A DNA stretch of 64,000 bases from Candidatus Krumholzibacteriota bacterium. Its GTDB lineage: Bacteria; Krumholzibacteriota; Krumholzibacteriia; LZORAL124-64-63. Below, piece by piece: positions 51,360 to 60,665 of this stretch. Within the stretch, counting starts at the first letter, position 1; every line of letters starts with the position of its first letter. Position numbers and translations under genes: made by a program. The notes under the pieces were generated by a model. That model was not told the DNA's origin. It did not search any database and worked only from the letters and a program-made list of their open reading frames with translations. Location: assembly GCA_024275485.1 (NCBI GenBank), contig JAJRZA010000009.1:34502-98501 (forward strand), written 5' to 3'.

Positions 51360-52581
51360 GTGAAGATCCATCGGCACGCAGCCGCCAGTTGTGGCAACCG
51401 GAGTCGTCCAGGATTTCTCCCACATGTTTTTGAACTTCCACCCAGGAATCGGGTCGGCCGCCGGCAAAACTGATGCAGGTCAAATCATCTTCCCGGACCA
51501 CCACCAAGTGTTTGCTGGTATCGGCGGTGGCCAGTTCATCCAAAAGATCCTGAAGAATACCGGTAGGGGCCAAGACTTCCCAACGCAGGGCCGAGTCACT
51601 GTGATCGAGCCATTCGGCGATGACGCCGGAGGGGTCGAGCAGGCGCAGGATTTCTTCGCGCCAATGCAGAGCCAATCGGGGTTCGGAAATGTTTAGTCCC
51701 AGTCGGGTCACACCTTCTTTGAGAGCCATGGCGAGGGGGCGATAGCGGTTTTCCCGGTCGGCATTCAAGCGATGGCTCTGACGAGATGCTTTGTTACCGA
51801 CACCACCGATGCTGGTACCCTGCTGCTGGTGAAAGCTGGAGCGAACCTGCAATGGAACCTGGTGCCGCTCGGCGAATTCCACCGCCCGGAGGTGGACAAC
51901 TCCGCAACCGGTTTCTGCAATGTCGCGCATCTCCTGGTAGCTGAGGTGTTTGTGAAGCCAGGCTTCGGGAACGGCCTTGGGGTCGGCACTGAGAATGCCA
52001 TCGACGTCCTTGAGGATTTCGCAGCGAACGGCACCTAGAGCGGCGGCCAGGGCCACTGCCGTGGTATCACTGCCGCCTCTGCCAAGGGTGGTGATCTCTT
52101 TCTCTTCGCTGACGCCCTGGAAGCCGGCTACCACCACGACCTGACCTTTGTGGAGGGCCTCACACACCCGTTCGGCAGTGACGCGAAGGATGCGGGCGTC
52201 GGTGTGGCTGGAATCGGTGATAATGCCGCATTGACTGCCGGTGAAGCTGATGCAGGGGCAGCCTTCATCTTCGAGAATCATCGAAAGAAGGCTCATGGTG
52301 ATGCGTTCGCCCACCGAGAGTAACATGTCCAGTTCCCGTCTCGAAGGGTGGGCACAGGCCTGCCGGGCCATTTCTTCCAATTCGTTGGTGGTTGTGCCCA
52401 TGGCGCTGACCACCACCACCAGGGAGTGCCCCTCCTGGCGGGTCAGGGCAATATCCCTGGCCACAGTCCGAATGCGTTGCACATCCGCCAGGCTGGAACC
52501 ACCGTATTTTCGGACCAGAATGTTGTCTGGGGCGGAGTGCTTGTTGGGGGACAAATCCGAATCCTTTGCTTGTTGGTTCAT
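51289..52581 (-). CDS. Aspartate kinase
   Basis: The 430-residue protein has the kinase motifs RKYGGSSLADVQRI near the N-terminus, VVSAMGTTTNELE, SVGERITM, FTGSQCGIITD and the GRGGSDTTAVALAAALGA stretch that bind aspartate and ATP. The C-terminal 150 residues carry ACT-like regions (VTRLGLNISEPRLALHW and LVVVREDDLTCISF). It catalyses the first step of Lys, Met and Thr synthesis from aspartate. ATG at 52581 has GGAGG eight bases upstream. It faces radC across a 115-base divergent gap, and its 3' end overlaps the rhomboid gene on the other strand by 71 bases. Confidence 0.93.
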   Translation of the reverse strand: MNQQAKDSDLSPNKHSAPDNILVRKYGGSSLADVQRIRTVARDIALTRQEGHSLVVVVSAMGTTTNELEEMARQACAHPSRRELDMLLSVGERITMSLLSMILEDEGCPCISFTGSQCGIITDSSHTDARILRVTAERVCEALHKGQVVVVAGFQGVSEEKEITTLGRGGSDTTAVALAAALGAVRCEILKDVDGILSADPKAVPEAWLHKHLSYQEMRDIAETGCGVVHLRAVEFAERHQVPLQVRSSFHQQQGTSIGGVGNKASRQSHRLNADRENRYRPLAMALKEGVTRLGLNISEPRLALHWREEILRLLDPSGVIAEWLDHSDSALRWEVLAPTGILQDLLDELATADTSKHLVVVREDDLTCISFAGGRPDSWVEVQKHVGEILDDSGCHNWRLRADGSSLRVLVAGSSDDLPTLLHRALLPA

Positions 52582-52696
52582 TTTGTGGGCCTCCGTGGGA
52601 GCAACAATACCCCAGGGAGACTTGGGGGACAAGATCAGACGTTGCCCCACGACTGATTCTGAGATACTTTAGAGCTACCTCCCGGTAGGGTAAATC

Positions 52697-53443
52697 ATGT
52701 TTAGAGTCAATAATTTGCATGAGGTTCCAGGACAGCGGAAGAATATTGAATCCACCGTGGAGGAAAGTCCGCAACCGGTGGCCCTTGAGGTTCGACGACG
52801 CCTGGAAAGGTTTGGAGCAAGTTCCCTGAGCGATGTGGAGCTTCTGGCTCTGATTCTCGGACCTGGTGGAAGCGTTCCATCATTGGAGATTGCATGCAGG
52901 ATTTGCCGCCGTTGGTCTGATCTGAGTCGTCTGGCCGGCATTCCGGTGGCAGTTTTGGCAAAACAGGCTGGTGTTTCCCATGCCCGGGCACGACGTTTGC
53001 TATCCGCCTTGGAGCTGGGTTGGCGAGCTCAAGCGCAAATGGAGGCCTCGGCAGTGGTTGTTCGGCGGCCCGAAGATTTGCACTCCCTTTTGCGGCGTGA
53101 ATTTCAAGGTCTTGACAGGGAGCGGTTCCTCGCGCTTTATCTCGATACGAGGCATCGTGTTCGAGGGGTTGAGACTGTTTCAGTCGGCACTCTCAATGCA
53201 TCCCTGGTTCATCCCAGGGAAGTCTTTAAAAGTGCCATCGGTATATCGGCAGCTGCGGTGATTGTAGCGCACAACCATCCCTCGGGGTGCCCCACACCCA
53301 GTTCCGATGATTTGGAATTGACCGCCCGACTGGACCGATGCGGTAAGATTTTGGGTATTTCGTTGCTGGACCACCTGGTGGCCGGCGACGTGGAAATTGT
53401 CAGTATCCGGGAGTATGGTTGGCCGGCCGTGGTCAAGGATTGA
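52697..53443 (+). CDS. radC: RadC/JAMM-family protein
   Basis: The 248-residue protein has the RadC layout: an N-terminal helical UBA/HhH-like part (RRRLERFGASSLSDVELLAL) and a C-terminal JAB1/MPN domain with the metal motif VIVAHNHPSGCPTPSSDD (His-x-His-PSG then Ser-x2-Asp). RadC proteins are widespread; an early link to recombinational repair is disputed. It is divergent from aspartate kinase and precedes mreB by 53 bases, as in many genomes where radC is near mre genes. Confidence 0.93.
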   Translation: MFRVNNLHEVPGQRKNIESTVEESPQPVALEVRRRLERFGASSLSDVELLALILGPGGSVPSLEIACRICRRWSDLSRLAGIPVAVLAKQAGVSHARARRLLSALELGWRAQAQMEASAVVVRRPEDLHSLLRREFQGLDRERFLALYLDTRHRVRGVETVSVGTLNASLVHPREVFKSAIGISAAAVIVAHNHPSGCPTPSSDDLELTARLDRCGKILGISLLDHLVAGDVEIVSIREYGWPAVVKD

Positions 53444-53496
53444 TGCGGGCCAGCTTCTGAGAGAAATTTCAGCAGGAATCGTGGAAGGAATCACAT

Positions 53497-54531
53497 ATGT
53501 TGAAACGCCTGCAGGCTATGTTTACCAACGACATCGCCATTGATCTGGGAACGGCCAATACTCTGGTATATATCAAGGGCAAGGGCATCGTTTTGAACCA
53601 ACCATCGGTGGTGGCCTTGGACAAGACCACCGGCAAGGTTTATGCGGTTGGTGCCGAAGCCAAGGCGATGCTTGGCAAAACCCCTGATCGTATCGCAGCC
53701 ATTCGTCCCATGAAGGACGGCGTGATTGCCGATTTTGAAGTCACGGAATTCATGCTCCGTGAGTTCATCAAGATGGCTCAGAAAAAACGTCATTTTATCG
53801 CTCCGCGTATTGTTATTTGCGTTCCCAGTGGTATCACCGAGGTGGAGAAGCGGGCCGTGCGCGACAGCGCCAAACACGCTGGTGCCAGGGAAGTTTTCCT
53901 GGTTGCCGAACCTATGGCTGCTGCCATTGGTGTGGGCTTGCCCGTTGACCAGCCCAGTGGCAACATGATCATCGATATTGGTGGAGGCACCACTGAAATC
54001 GCCGTCATTGCCCTCAATGGCATCGTTTGTGATACCAGCATCCGGGTCGGCGGAGATGAGTTGGATGAAGCCATCGTCAACTACATCAAAAAGAATCATA
54101 ACCTGCTGATCGGTGACCAGACTGCTGAGAATATCAAAAAGACCATCGGCTCGGCCCACAAATTCGACGAAGAAATCGAGATGGAGGTCAAGGGGCTGTA
54201 TCAGGTTTCGGGGGTGCCCAAAACCCTGATAATTTCCTCCATGGAAATTCGCGAGGCCCTGCAGGAGCCCATCCAAGCCATTTGCGACGCTTTAAAGCAG
54301 AGCTTGGAGCAAACTCCACCCGAGTTGGCAGCAGATATCAAGGATCGTGGTATTGTTGTCACCGGTGGCGGTGCCCTGCTCAAGGGATTGCCCGAGTTGC
54401 TGCGCGAACAAACGGACCTGCCCATCAACCTGATGGATGATCCTCTCTTCTGTGTGGTGTTGGGCACGGGTAAAATTCTTGATGATTTTGAGAAATATCG
54501 TCCAGTTATCATGCCCGGTGGGCGGAGCTAG
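53497..54531 (+). CDS. mreB: Rod-shape-determining protein MreB
   Basis: The 344-residue actin-like ATPase has the phosphate-1 motif IDLGTANTLVYIKGKGI, the Connect/phosphate-2 motif IDIGGGTTEIAVIALNGI and the adenosine motif VVTGGGALLKGLPELL. It forms membrane-bound filaments that guide wall synthesis. GGAAGGAA precedes ATG 53497. mreC starts 3 bases after its stop, and all five genes through rodA are closely packed, so they form one rod-complex operon. Confidence 0.97.
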   Translation: MLKRLQAMFTNDIAIDLGTANTLVYIKGKGIVLNQPSVVALDKTTGKVYAVGAEAKAMLGKTPDRIAAIRPMKDGVIADFEVTEFMLREFIKMAQKKRHFIAPRIVICVPSGITEVEKRAVRDSAKHAGAREVFLVAEPMAAAIGVGLPVDQPSGNMIIDIGGGTTEIAVIALNGIVCDTSIRVGGDELDEAIVNYIKKNHNLLIGDQTAENIKKTIGSAHKFDEEIEMEVKGLYQVSGVPKTLIISSMEIREALQEPIQAICDALKQSLEQTPPELAADIKDRGIVVTGGGALLKGLPELLREQTDLPINLMDDPLFCVVLGTGKILDDFEKYRPVIMPGGRS

Positions 54532-54534
54532 TCC

Positions 54535-55392
54535 ATGCTCCGCCGGCCGGCAGAGGTATCCGGCAAGATATCGGTGATGGTTCTCGTCCTCTGCATGAGT
54601 CTCTCCATTCTCCTTTTGGCATTGCCAACGGAAAGCCGGATTCGGGTGGCCGATCGCCTTGGTCTGGTGTTGACGTCGCCCTATTGGCAAGCGCGCAATT
54701 TTGGTGAGGATGTTGTGCGCACCCGGGATGAAAATGCCTGGTTGCGAGAGCGGGTGGTCGAATTGGAGTTGATGGCCGAAACCAGCGATCGCATGGTCAG
54801 GGATGCCGACCGCATGGCCGGTCCCGCTCTTGACCCGGGTTTCGAGGGAGAGCTGGTTCCCTGCCGGGTGGTCATGCGCCAGCGCAGTCGATTCGCCACC
54901 ATGATCAAGATTCAGAGCCTGGTGCCGGTGGACTGGCAGCCGTGGCAGCCGGTTATCTCCAGCAAGGGATATTTGGGACGTCTGCGCACTGTGATCAGTG
55001 TCGATGAAGCCTGGGTTGAGCTGCTTTCGGCCCCCGATTTTGCTTTGGGCGTGGAAATGGACCGCACCGGTCTGCTGGGTGTATTGCATCCCCGGGCCAA
55101 CCGTTTTGTCCTGGATATGGTTGGTCGGGACGAAGACATCCAGGTGGGTGATTTGGTGATCACATCCGGTATTGCCGAAATCCGCGAGGGTGGACTCAAG
55201 GGTCTCGGTGACCGAACCTTGCGGGGGTTCCCTGTGGGTGTTGTGTCCCAGGTTTCTTCTCCCTCGGACATGATTTTCAAGGAAATCGTCGTTCAGCCAT
55301 CGGCAAAATTCGACTACAACGAGACCGTGTTCGTGGTGGTACCTTTTGGGTCTGACGGACTTATCGAGGGTCCAGAGGTGCGGACACCATGA
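54535..55392 (+). CDS. mreC: Rod-shape-determining protein MreC
   Basis: This 285-residue protein has one N-terminal membrane helix (VLVLCMSLSILLLALPT), a coiled-coil region (DENAWLRERVVELELMAET) and the beta-barrel pair of MreC (VPVDWQPWQPVISSKGYLGR and VLDMVGRDEDIQVGDLVITS). It links MreB to PBP2 and other periplasmic enzymes. Its stop overlaps the mreD start (ATGA), indicating coupled translation. Confidence 0.92.
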   Translation: MLRRPAEVSGKISVMVLVLCMSLSILLLALPTESRIRVADRLGLVLTSPYWQARNFGEDVVRTRDENAWLRERVVELELMAETSDRMVRDADRMAGPALDPGFEGELVPCRVVMRQRSRFATMIKIQSLVPVDWQPWQPVISSKGYLGRLRTVISVDEAWVELLSAPDFALGVEMDRTGLLGVLHPRANRFVLDMVGRDEDIQVGDLVITSGIAEIREGGLKGLGDRTLRGFPVGVVSQVSSPSDMIFKEIVVQPSAKFDYNETVFVVVPFGSDGLIEGPEVRTP

Positions 55393-55880
55393 GATATTTC
55401 CTGCGCACCACCCTGATCTGGATCCTGGTGGCCTTTGCGGGCGATACCATGATTTCCCCCATGGTGAGCATCCGGGGAATTTCCCCCGATTTTTCCATCA
55501 TCGCCCTGGTGATTTTATCGTTGGCAGCCGGCCCCATGCCAGGCACCGTGGGCGGATTCTTTCTGGGGCTTGTGCAGGATCTTTCCAACCCGGCTCTTCT
55601 TGGACTGCATGCTCTCTGCAAATGCACTTTGGGGTTCAGTTTGGGTTCCTTGCGCACTCGATTGGTTCACGGACTCCCGGTTGCAGAAGGTGTCGTGGTG
55701 GCTCTGGCGGTCTTATTTCATGATCTGGTATTCCTGCTGGTCCAGAGTCGTTTGATTGACGAGGGGTTTTTGCGACCCTTCCTTACCCAAAGTCTGCCGG
55801 TGGCTTTGTACTCCGGGATTGCCGGCGTTCTGGTTATTCGTCTGGCTGAACTGTGGGGTATACTGGGGCAGGAGGAATAA
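55389..55880 (+). CDS. mreD: Rod-shape-determining protein MreD
   Basis: The 163-residue protein is almost wholly hydrophobic with about five membrane helices, including VAFAGDTMISPMVSIRGISP and VVVALAVLFHDLVFLLVQS. That matches MreD in size and layout. It starts in an ATGA overlap with mreC and its stop is directly followed by the PBP2 start, so the identification rests on synteny as much as on motifs. Confidence 0.88.
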   Translation: MRYFLRTTLIWILVAFAGDTMISPMVSIRGISPDFSIIALVILSLAAGPMPGTVGGFFLGLVQDLSNPALLGLHALCKCTLGFSLGSLRTRLVHGLPVAEGVVVALAVLFHDLVFLLVQSRLIDEGFLRPFLTQSLPVALYSGIAGVLVIRLAELWGILGQEE

Positions 55881-57716
55881 ATGAACTCCGACAATGACCT
55901 GTTGCTTCGCCAGAGGATTTTCCGTTTTGTAATTCTCGCCCTCTTTCTGATTCTGTTGGGAAATCTTTTCTACATGATGGTTTTGCGGCATGGTTTTTAC
56001 AAAGAGCAGGCCCTTGAAAACCGTCAGGTACGCTTTCCAGTAACGGCACCGCGCGGTCGGATCACCGATCGCTACGGTACCATCCTGGCTGATAATCTTT
56101 ACATTGCAGACATTACCCTGCCTCGCTCCGCTCTTTTGTCGGATCAACCGGACAGCACCCTGAACCGCCTCATTCGCTGGTTCGAATTGCCACGGGATGA
56201 AACTCTTGAGCGTCTGGGGCAACAAAAAGTCAAAGGTCAGCCGCGCCTCACCCTGGTGGCCAACGCATCCATGTCCCGGATCTGCGCAGTGCAGGAAAGG
56301 GCACGACAATTGCCCGGAGTGCGGGTGGAGTCGAGGCCTCGGCGACGATATCTTTTTGGCCTCATGCTATCTCATCTGGTTGGGTTTGTCGGTGAAGTGG
56401 CTCAGGCGGATTTGGACATCACCGATGGCGGCCAAGGCTATCGACTGGGGGACATGATCGGCAAACAGGGTGTTGAACTGGCTCTGGAGAATCATCTGCG
56501 GGGGAGCGACGGCTTGAAGCTCGAAGAAGTCAACGCCTCCAACCGGATTGTGGGCAGGCGCACCATTTGGTTGGATGAAGTGGAACCGGGTGCCGACGTT
56601 GCCATGACCATATCCCTACCCCTGCAAACCGCCATGGATCAGGCCATCGGCGATGGCATTGGTTGCGGCGTTGCGATTTCCGTGCGCACCGGCGAAGTTC
56701 TGGCTGCATCCAGCAAACCATCCTTCGATTCCAATATGATGACCATGAGCATCAGCTCCGCCCAGTGGAAGGCCCTGATAGACGATCCTGCCAAACCTTT
56801 TTTCAACCGTACGGTTCAGGCCACCTATCCACCCGCTTCCATCTACAAAAGCATCACCAGTTTGGCGGCACTTTCGCTGGGCGTCATCGATACCAATTCG
56901 GTTCTGGAGCCCTGCCCTGGCGGGATGAATTTCGGCAACCGGTTTTTTCGCTGCTGGAAGCGCGGAGGACACGGTTTGATCGACCACACCGAAGCCATGG
57001 TTTTTTCGTGCGATACCTATTATTATCAACTGGGGTTGCTCATGGATATTGACCAGCTGGCTGTGGCGGCCAGATCCTTCGGGCTGGGGCAGCCGGTTTC
57101 CGACATATTTCCCTCCGAGTCCAGCGGAAATGTCCCCGACACCAAATATTATGATAAACTTTTTGGTCCGCGAAAGTGGACCAGGGGTGTCTTGCTCAAC
57201 AACAGCATTGGCCAGGGAGAGATCCTGGTTACGCCTTTGCAAATGGTTCTGCTGACGGCCCGTATCGCCACCTCCGGGCAGACACCTGATCCCACTTTTG
57301 TTTTGAATCCAGGCCGGGAGCATAAAAAACCATCGGCACTGCCCTTCAAGGAATCCCATTTGCAATGGTGCCGCGAAACCATGTGGCAGGTGGTTGGTAG
57401 GGGCACTGGCAAGGCAGCCCGCCAGGACAGCTTTTCTGTGGCCGGAAAAACAGGGACGGCCCAGAATCCCCACGGTGAAGACCATGCCTGGTTTATTTGT
57501 TTCGCACCGGTAGAGAATCCGGAAGTCGCGGTGGCGATAATCCTGGAGAACGCCGGGCATGGCGGCAGCGAGGCCGCACCCATTGCCGGCCAGTGGCTGC
57601 GTACTTGGTTTGCCAGTGATGACCGCCGGAACCTGGTGGATAAAAGTGGTTCCTATGGGCCGAAAAGGGGGGGGCATCGTGAATTTCCTGATGATGCTGT
57701 TTCCTCCCGGCGATAA
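55881..57716 (+). CDS. mrdA: Penicillin-binding protein 2 (transpeptidase)
   Basis: This 611-residue class B PBP has one N-terminal membrane helix (FVILALFLILLGNLFYMMVL), the dimerisation region TAPRGRITDRYG, and the transpeptidase with S320-I-Y-K323 (PPASIYKSI), the SxN-type motif as SCDTYYYQ and K523-T-G in VAGKTGTAQN. It crosslinks peptidoglycan for elongation. The rodA start lies within its last 38 bases; the same region has a run of eight G (57667-57674), which is also the ribosome-binding purine run of rodA. Confidence 0.94.
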   Translation: MNSDNDLLLRQRIFRFVILALFLILLGNLFYMMVLRHGFYKEQALENRQVRFPVTAPRGRITDRYGTILADNLYIADITLPRSALLSDQPDSTLNRLIRWFELPRDETLERLGQQKVKGQPRLTLVANASMSRICAVQERARQLPGVRVESRPRRRYLFGLMLSHLVGFVGEVAQADLDITDGGQGYRLGDMIGKQGVELALENHLRGSDGLKLEEVNASNRIVGRRTIWLDEVEPGADVAMTISLPLQTAMDQAIGDGIGCGVAISVRTGEVLAASSKPSFDSNMMTMSISSAQWKALIDDPAKPFFNRTVQATYPPASIYKSITSLAALSLGVIDTNSVLEPCPGGMNFGNRFFRCWKRGGHGLIDHTEAMVFSCDTYYYQLGLLMDIDQLAVAARSFGLGQPVSDIFPSESSGNVPDTKYYDKLFGPRKWTRGVLLNNSIGQGEILVTPLQMVLLTARIATSGQTPDPTFVLNPGREHKKPSALPFKESHLQWCRETMWQVVGRGTGKAARQDSFSVAGKTGTAQNPHGEDHAWFICFAPVENPEVAVAIILENAGHGGSEAAPIAGQWLRTWFASDDRRNLVDKSGSYGPKRGGHREFPDDAVSSRR

Positions 57717-58950
57717 GAAGATCTTTCTGGCCTGGCTGTTTCTGTGTGTTTTGAGTCTGGCCATCCTTTGGTCTGTTACCGAACCAATCCAGGGTCCATA
57801 TGAAAAACTCGATCCCGGGGTTTCCAAAGACATTTTCTGGCACCAGGTTGTTTGGTTGTGTATTGGATTTGTTGGTCTATTGGCGGCAGCTCATTTTCCT
57901 TTGAGATTTATGGACAACATCGCTGTTCCCGTCTTTTTGTTTTCCCTGTTGCTGTTGGCTCTTACCCTGGCCTTTGGGCCAAAGATTGCAGGGGCACAGC
58001 GGTGGCTTGCTTTGGGGCCCATAAGAATCCAGCCGTCGGAGTTGGCCAAAATATCCTATATCTTGGTGATGGCCCATTTGCTGGGGCAAACTGTTGATGG
58101 CGGCCGGAAATTTGCGTTTACCATGGGATCTCTTTTGTTGACCCTCTTACCCATGGTTCTGATTCTGCGGGAACCGGATTTGGGCACCAGTCTGGTTTTT
58201 CTTGCGGTCTGGGTGGGGCTGGTCTTTTGGTATGGAGTGCCCGGTTTGTTGCTGGTGGGAGCAGCCAGTGCCGCCGCCAGTGCAATCTTCAGCTTTTATT
58301 CCGAAACCGTGGCTTCCAGTCCCTGGCCCTGGGCCATTTATCTGCTGGTCCTGCTGGGAGGGTTGTACCTGGCTCGGCTGAATATTTTGTCGGCAGTGGT
58401 TTTGCTGCTGGCCAACATCATGACCGGCATCGGCATTCCCTTTTTCTGGGACAAAATGAAGGGATACCAACAGGAGCGCATTCTCACTTTCTTCGACCCG
58501 ACGCGTGACGCATTCGGTACTGGCTACCAGGCGATTCAGTCGAAGGTGGCCATCGGTACCGGTGGCTTGTTTGGTACCCATTACTTGCAGGGAACTCAAA
58601 AGGGTCTGGCTTTTTTACCCGAGCGGCACACGGATTTTATTTTCTCGGTGGTGGGCGAGGAGTTGGGCCTGTTTGGTGCCACGGTTCTGCTCATGCTCTT
58701 TCTGATTCTGATCTGGCAGGGAATCCATCATGCTTCCGTGGCCCGTCAGCCTTTTGCCAGGTTTGTGGCTGTTGGGGTGGTTTCCTATTTTGTTTTCCAT
58801 GTGGTGACCAATGTGGCCATCACCACAGGGCTGTTGCCGGTGACGGGGTTGCCTTTGCCCCTGATCAGCTACGGCGGGTCCAATTTGTTGACCAGTTCCA
58901 TTCTGGTAGGGTTGTTGCTGAACGTCAGCGCACGTACTTTTAACGACTGA
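57679..58950 (+). CDS. rodA: Peptidoglycan glycosyltransferase RodA (SEDS family)
   Basis: The 423-residue protein has about ten membrane helices and SEDS motifs: PIRIQPSELAKISYILVM, DFIFSVVGEELGLFG and NVAITTGLLPVTGLPLPLIS followed by YGGS. It polymerises lipid II glycan strands with PBP2. GTG 57679 sits four bases after the G-run and matches the family start; an ATG at 57655 is in frame. The overlap with pbp2 is 38 bases. Confidence 0.93.
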   Translation: MNFLMMLFPPGDKKIFLAWLFLCVLSLAILWSVTEPIQGPYEKLDPGVSKDIFWHQVVWLCIGFVGLLAAAHFPLRFMDNIAVPVFLFSLLLLALTLAFGPKIAGAQRWLALGPIRIQPSELAKISYILVMAHLLGQTVDGGRKFAFTMGSLLLTLLPMVLILREPDLGTSLVFLAVWVGLVFWYGVPGLLLVGAASAAASAIFSFYSETVASSPWPWAIYLLVLLGGLYLARLNILSAVVLLLANIMTGIGIPFFWDKMKGYQQERILTFFDPTRDAFGTGYQAIQSKVAIGTGGLFGTHYLQGTQKGLAFLPERHTDFIFSVVGEELGLFGATVLLMLFLILIWQGIHHASVARQPFARFVAVGVVSYFVFHVVTNVAITTGLLPVTGLPLPLISYGGSNLLTSSILVGLLLNVSARTFND

Positions 58951-58981
58951 AAAACAAGATTTCAGTCCAAGGAGTTTCCGC

Positions 58982-59779
58982 ATGTTTCCGGTTATTTTTG
59001 GGTTCATCAAGAGCTATGGCTTGTTGCTGGCCGTCAGTTTCATTCTGGGCATGTGGCTGAGTGTCCGTCGGGGCAAAAGGTACAACCTGCCGGCTGATAC
59101 CATCGTGGATCTGGTGTTCGGGGTCCTGGTCTCCAGCATTGTCGGAGTCAGGCTGTTCTACGTGCTGACCCATCTGGGGGAGTTCCATCCCTGGTACCGG
59201 GCCTTCTACATCTGGGATGGCGGTCTGACGCTTTACGGAGGCATCGCGTTGTCCATCGTTACGGTGTGGTGGATGACTCGTCAGCGGGAAATTCCTTTTT
59301 TGGTGATGGCTGATATTTTTTCCCCGGGTGTGATACTGGGCATCGCCATCACCCGTCTTGGCTGTTTCATGGCTGGTTGCTGTTATGGCCAGCCAACTGC
59401 TGGCGCCTGTGGGGTCATCTTTCCTGCCGGTGCTCCTGCAACCCGTTTCTACGGCGCCGTGGCGGTGCACCCGTCCCAATTATACGGCTCGGCCGGAGGC
59501 TGGCTGATCTTTGGGTTGCTTCTGCTGATGGAAAAATGGTCGCGTTTCCGGGGAGCGACCTTTGGGCGTTTCCTGGCTCTTTACGGGATGTCCCGCTTCA
59601 TTGTTGATTTTTCCCGCTATTACGAACCCACGCAGGTCATGATGTTCGGCTGGAGCAACAACCAGTGGATCAGCGTTGGTTTGATGTTCATCGGAACCCT
59701 TCTTCTGGTTCTTGGTGCAAGCGGCAAACTTGGCGGAAAACCGGACGGTGAATGGCAGCTGGAGAAATCCCATGGCTGA
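58982..59779 (+). CDS. lgt: Prolipoprotein diacylglyceryl transferase
   Basis: The 265-residue protein has seven or so membrane helices and the Lgt motifs: LTLYGGIALSIVTVWWM, VILGIAITRLGCFMAGCCYG and HPSQLYGS. It attaches diacylglycerol to the lipobox Cys of prolipoproteins, of which this window encodes several (SPOR, toroid and large lipoproteins). AAGGAG lies eight bases upstream of ATG 58982. aroE starts within its last 8 bases. Confidence 0.94.
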   Translation: MFPVIFGFIKSYGLLLAVSFILGMWLSVRRGKRYNLPADTIVDLVFGVLVSSIVGVRLFYVLTHLGEFHPWYRAFYIWDGGLTLYGGIALSIVTVWWMTRQREIPFLVMADIFSPGVILGIAITRLGCFMAGCCYGQPTAGACGVIFPAGAPATRFYGAVAVHPSQLYGSAGGWLIFGLLLLMEKWSRFRGATFGRFLALYGMSRFIVDFSRYYEPTQVMMFGWSNNQWISVGLMFIGTLLLVLGASGKLGGKPDGEWQLEKSHG

Positions 59780-60647
59780 TGTATTGCAATGGGGTGCCGA
59801 CGGCTGGTTGCGCGATGGTTTGCCCTGGCAACCAGATGAGCCTTTTTATGCCGTGATGGGAAACCCAATTGCCCACAGCCTTTCTCCCCGGATGCAAAAT
59901 GCCGGTTTGAAGGAGCGGGAACTCACCCACCATTATTTGCCGCTGCGTATCAATGCAGGTCAGTTGCGACAACTGAAAAACAGTCCTGATGGCAGTTTCT
60001 TGGCTGGGTTCAACGTAACGGCTCCACTGAAGGAGGCGGTATCCACCCTGTGCGATGGCCGCACGGATCAGGCCCGGGATTTGGGAGCCGTCAACACAGT
60101 GCGGGTGGAAAATGGAAAATGGCTGGGACACAATACCGACAGTGGGGGATGTCTTACGGTGCTCTGTCAGGCCTGGCCCATCGATGAGGTTCCTGACGAG
60201 GCAGTGGTGTTGGGCGCTGGTGGATCCGGTCGGGCGGCGGTGGATGCGCTGGTGCGCTGGGAGGTGCCCCGGATCATCGTGCAAAACCGTTCGATTGCCG
60301 GCCGGGAACGCATGAGCCGGTGGCTTGCTGCAAGGGGGTTGGCGCAGAGGGTCCTGGTTCAGGAATTACCGACCTCTTCTCCGCCAGTTCCCACTTGTAA
60401 AAAAGTTTGGGTATGTTGCCTAGCCGGGGAAGTCAACGTTGGTTCTTTCCTTCCTGATGCAGCTGGTGATGAACCAGCCCTGCTGCTGGATCTGCGCTAT
60501 GGCAACCAGCGTCCCGCCGAAGAAATCCCTCCCCGTTTTAAATTCAGCGACGGATTGCCTGTGCTTATGATGCAGGGTGGATTGTCCTTTGCCTGGTGGT
60601 TTGGTCCCCCAGTACCCTGGCAGGCCATGCGCGCCGCCCTCGACTGA
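59772..60647 (+). CDS. aroE: Shikimate dehydrogenase
   Basis: This 291-residue protein has PIAHSLSPRMQNAGL near residues 32-46, the substrate lysine in NVTAPLKEAV (normally NVT-x-P-x-K), the Asp of HNTDSGG and the nucleotide-binding loop VVLGAGGSGRAAVDAL. It reduces 3-dehydroshikimate with NADPH in the shikimate pathway. ATG 59772 has GGAGAAAT upstream and overlaps lgt by 8 bases. The two hydrophobic Leu/Pro replacements in the NVT motif are unusual but compatible. Confidence 0.9.
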   Translation: MADVLQWGADGWLRDGLPWQPDEPFYAVMGNPIAHSLSPRMQNAGLKERELTHHYLPLRINAGQLRQLKNSPDGSFLAGFNVTAPLKEAVSTLCDGRTDQARDLGAVNTVRVENGKWLGHNTDSGGCLTVLCQAWPIDEVPDEAVVLGAGGSGRAAVDALVRWEVPRIIVQNRSIAGRERMSRWLAARGLAQRVLVQELPTSSPPVPTCKKVWVCCLAGEVNVGSFLPDAAGDEPALLLDLRYGNQRPAEEIPPRFKFSDGLPVLMMQGGLSFAWWFGPPVPWQAMRAALD

Positions 60648-60665
60648 TACCACATTCCTCCCGGA

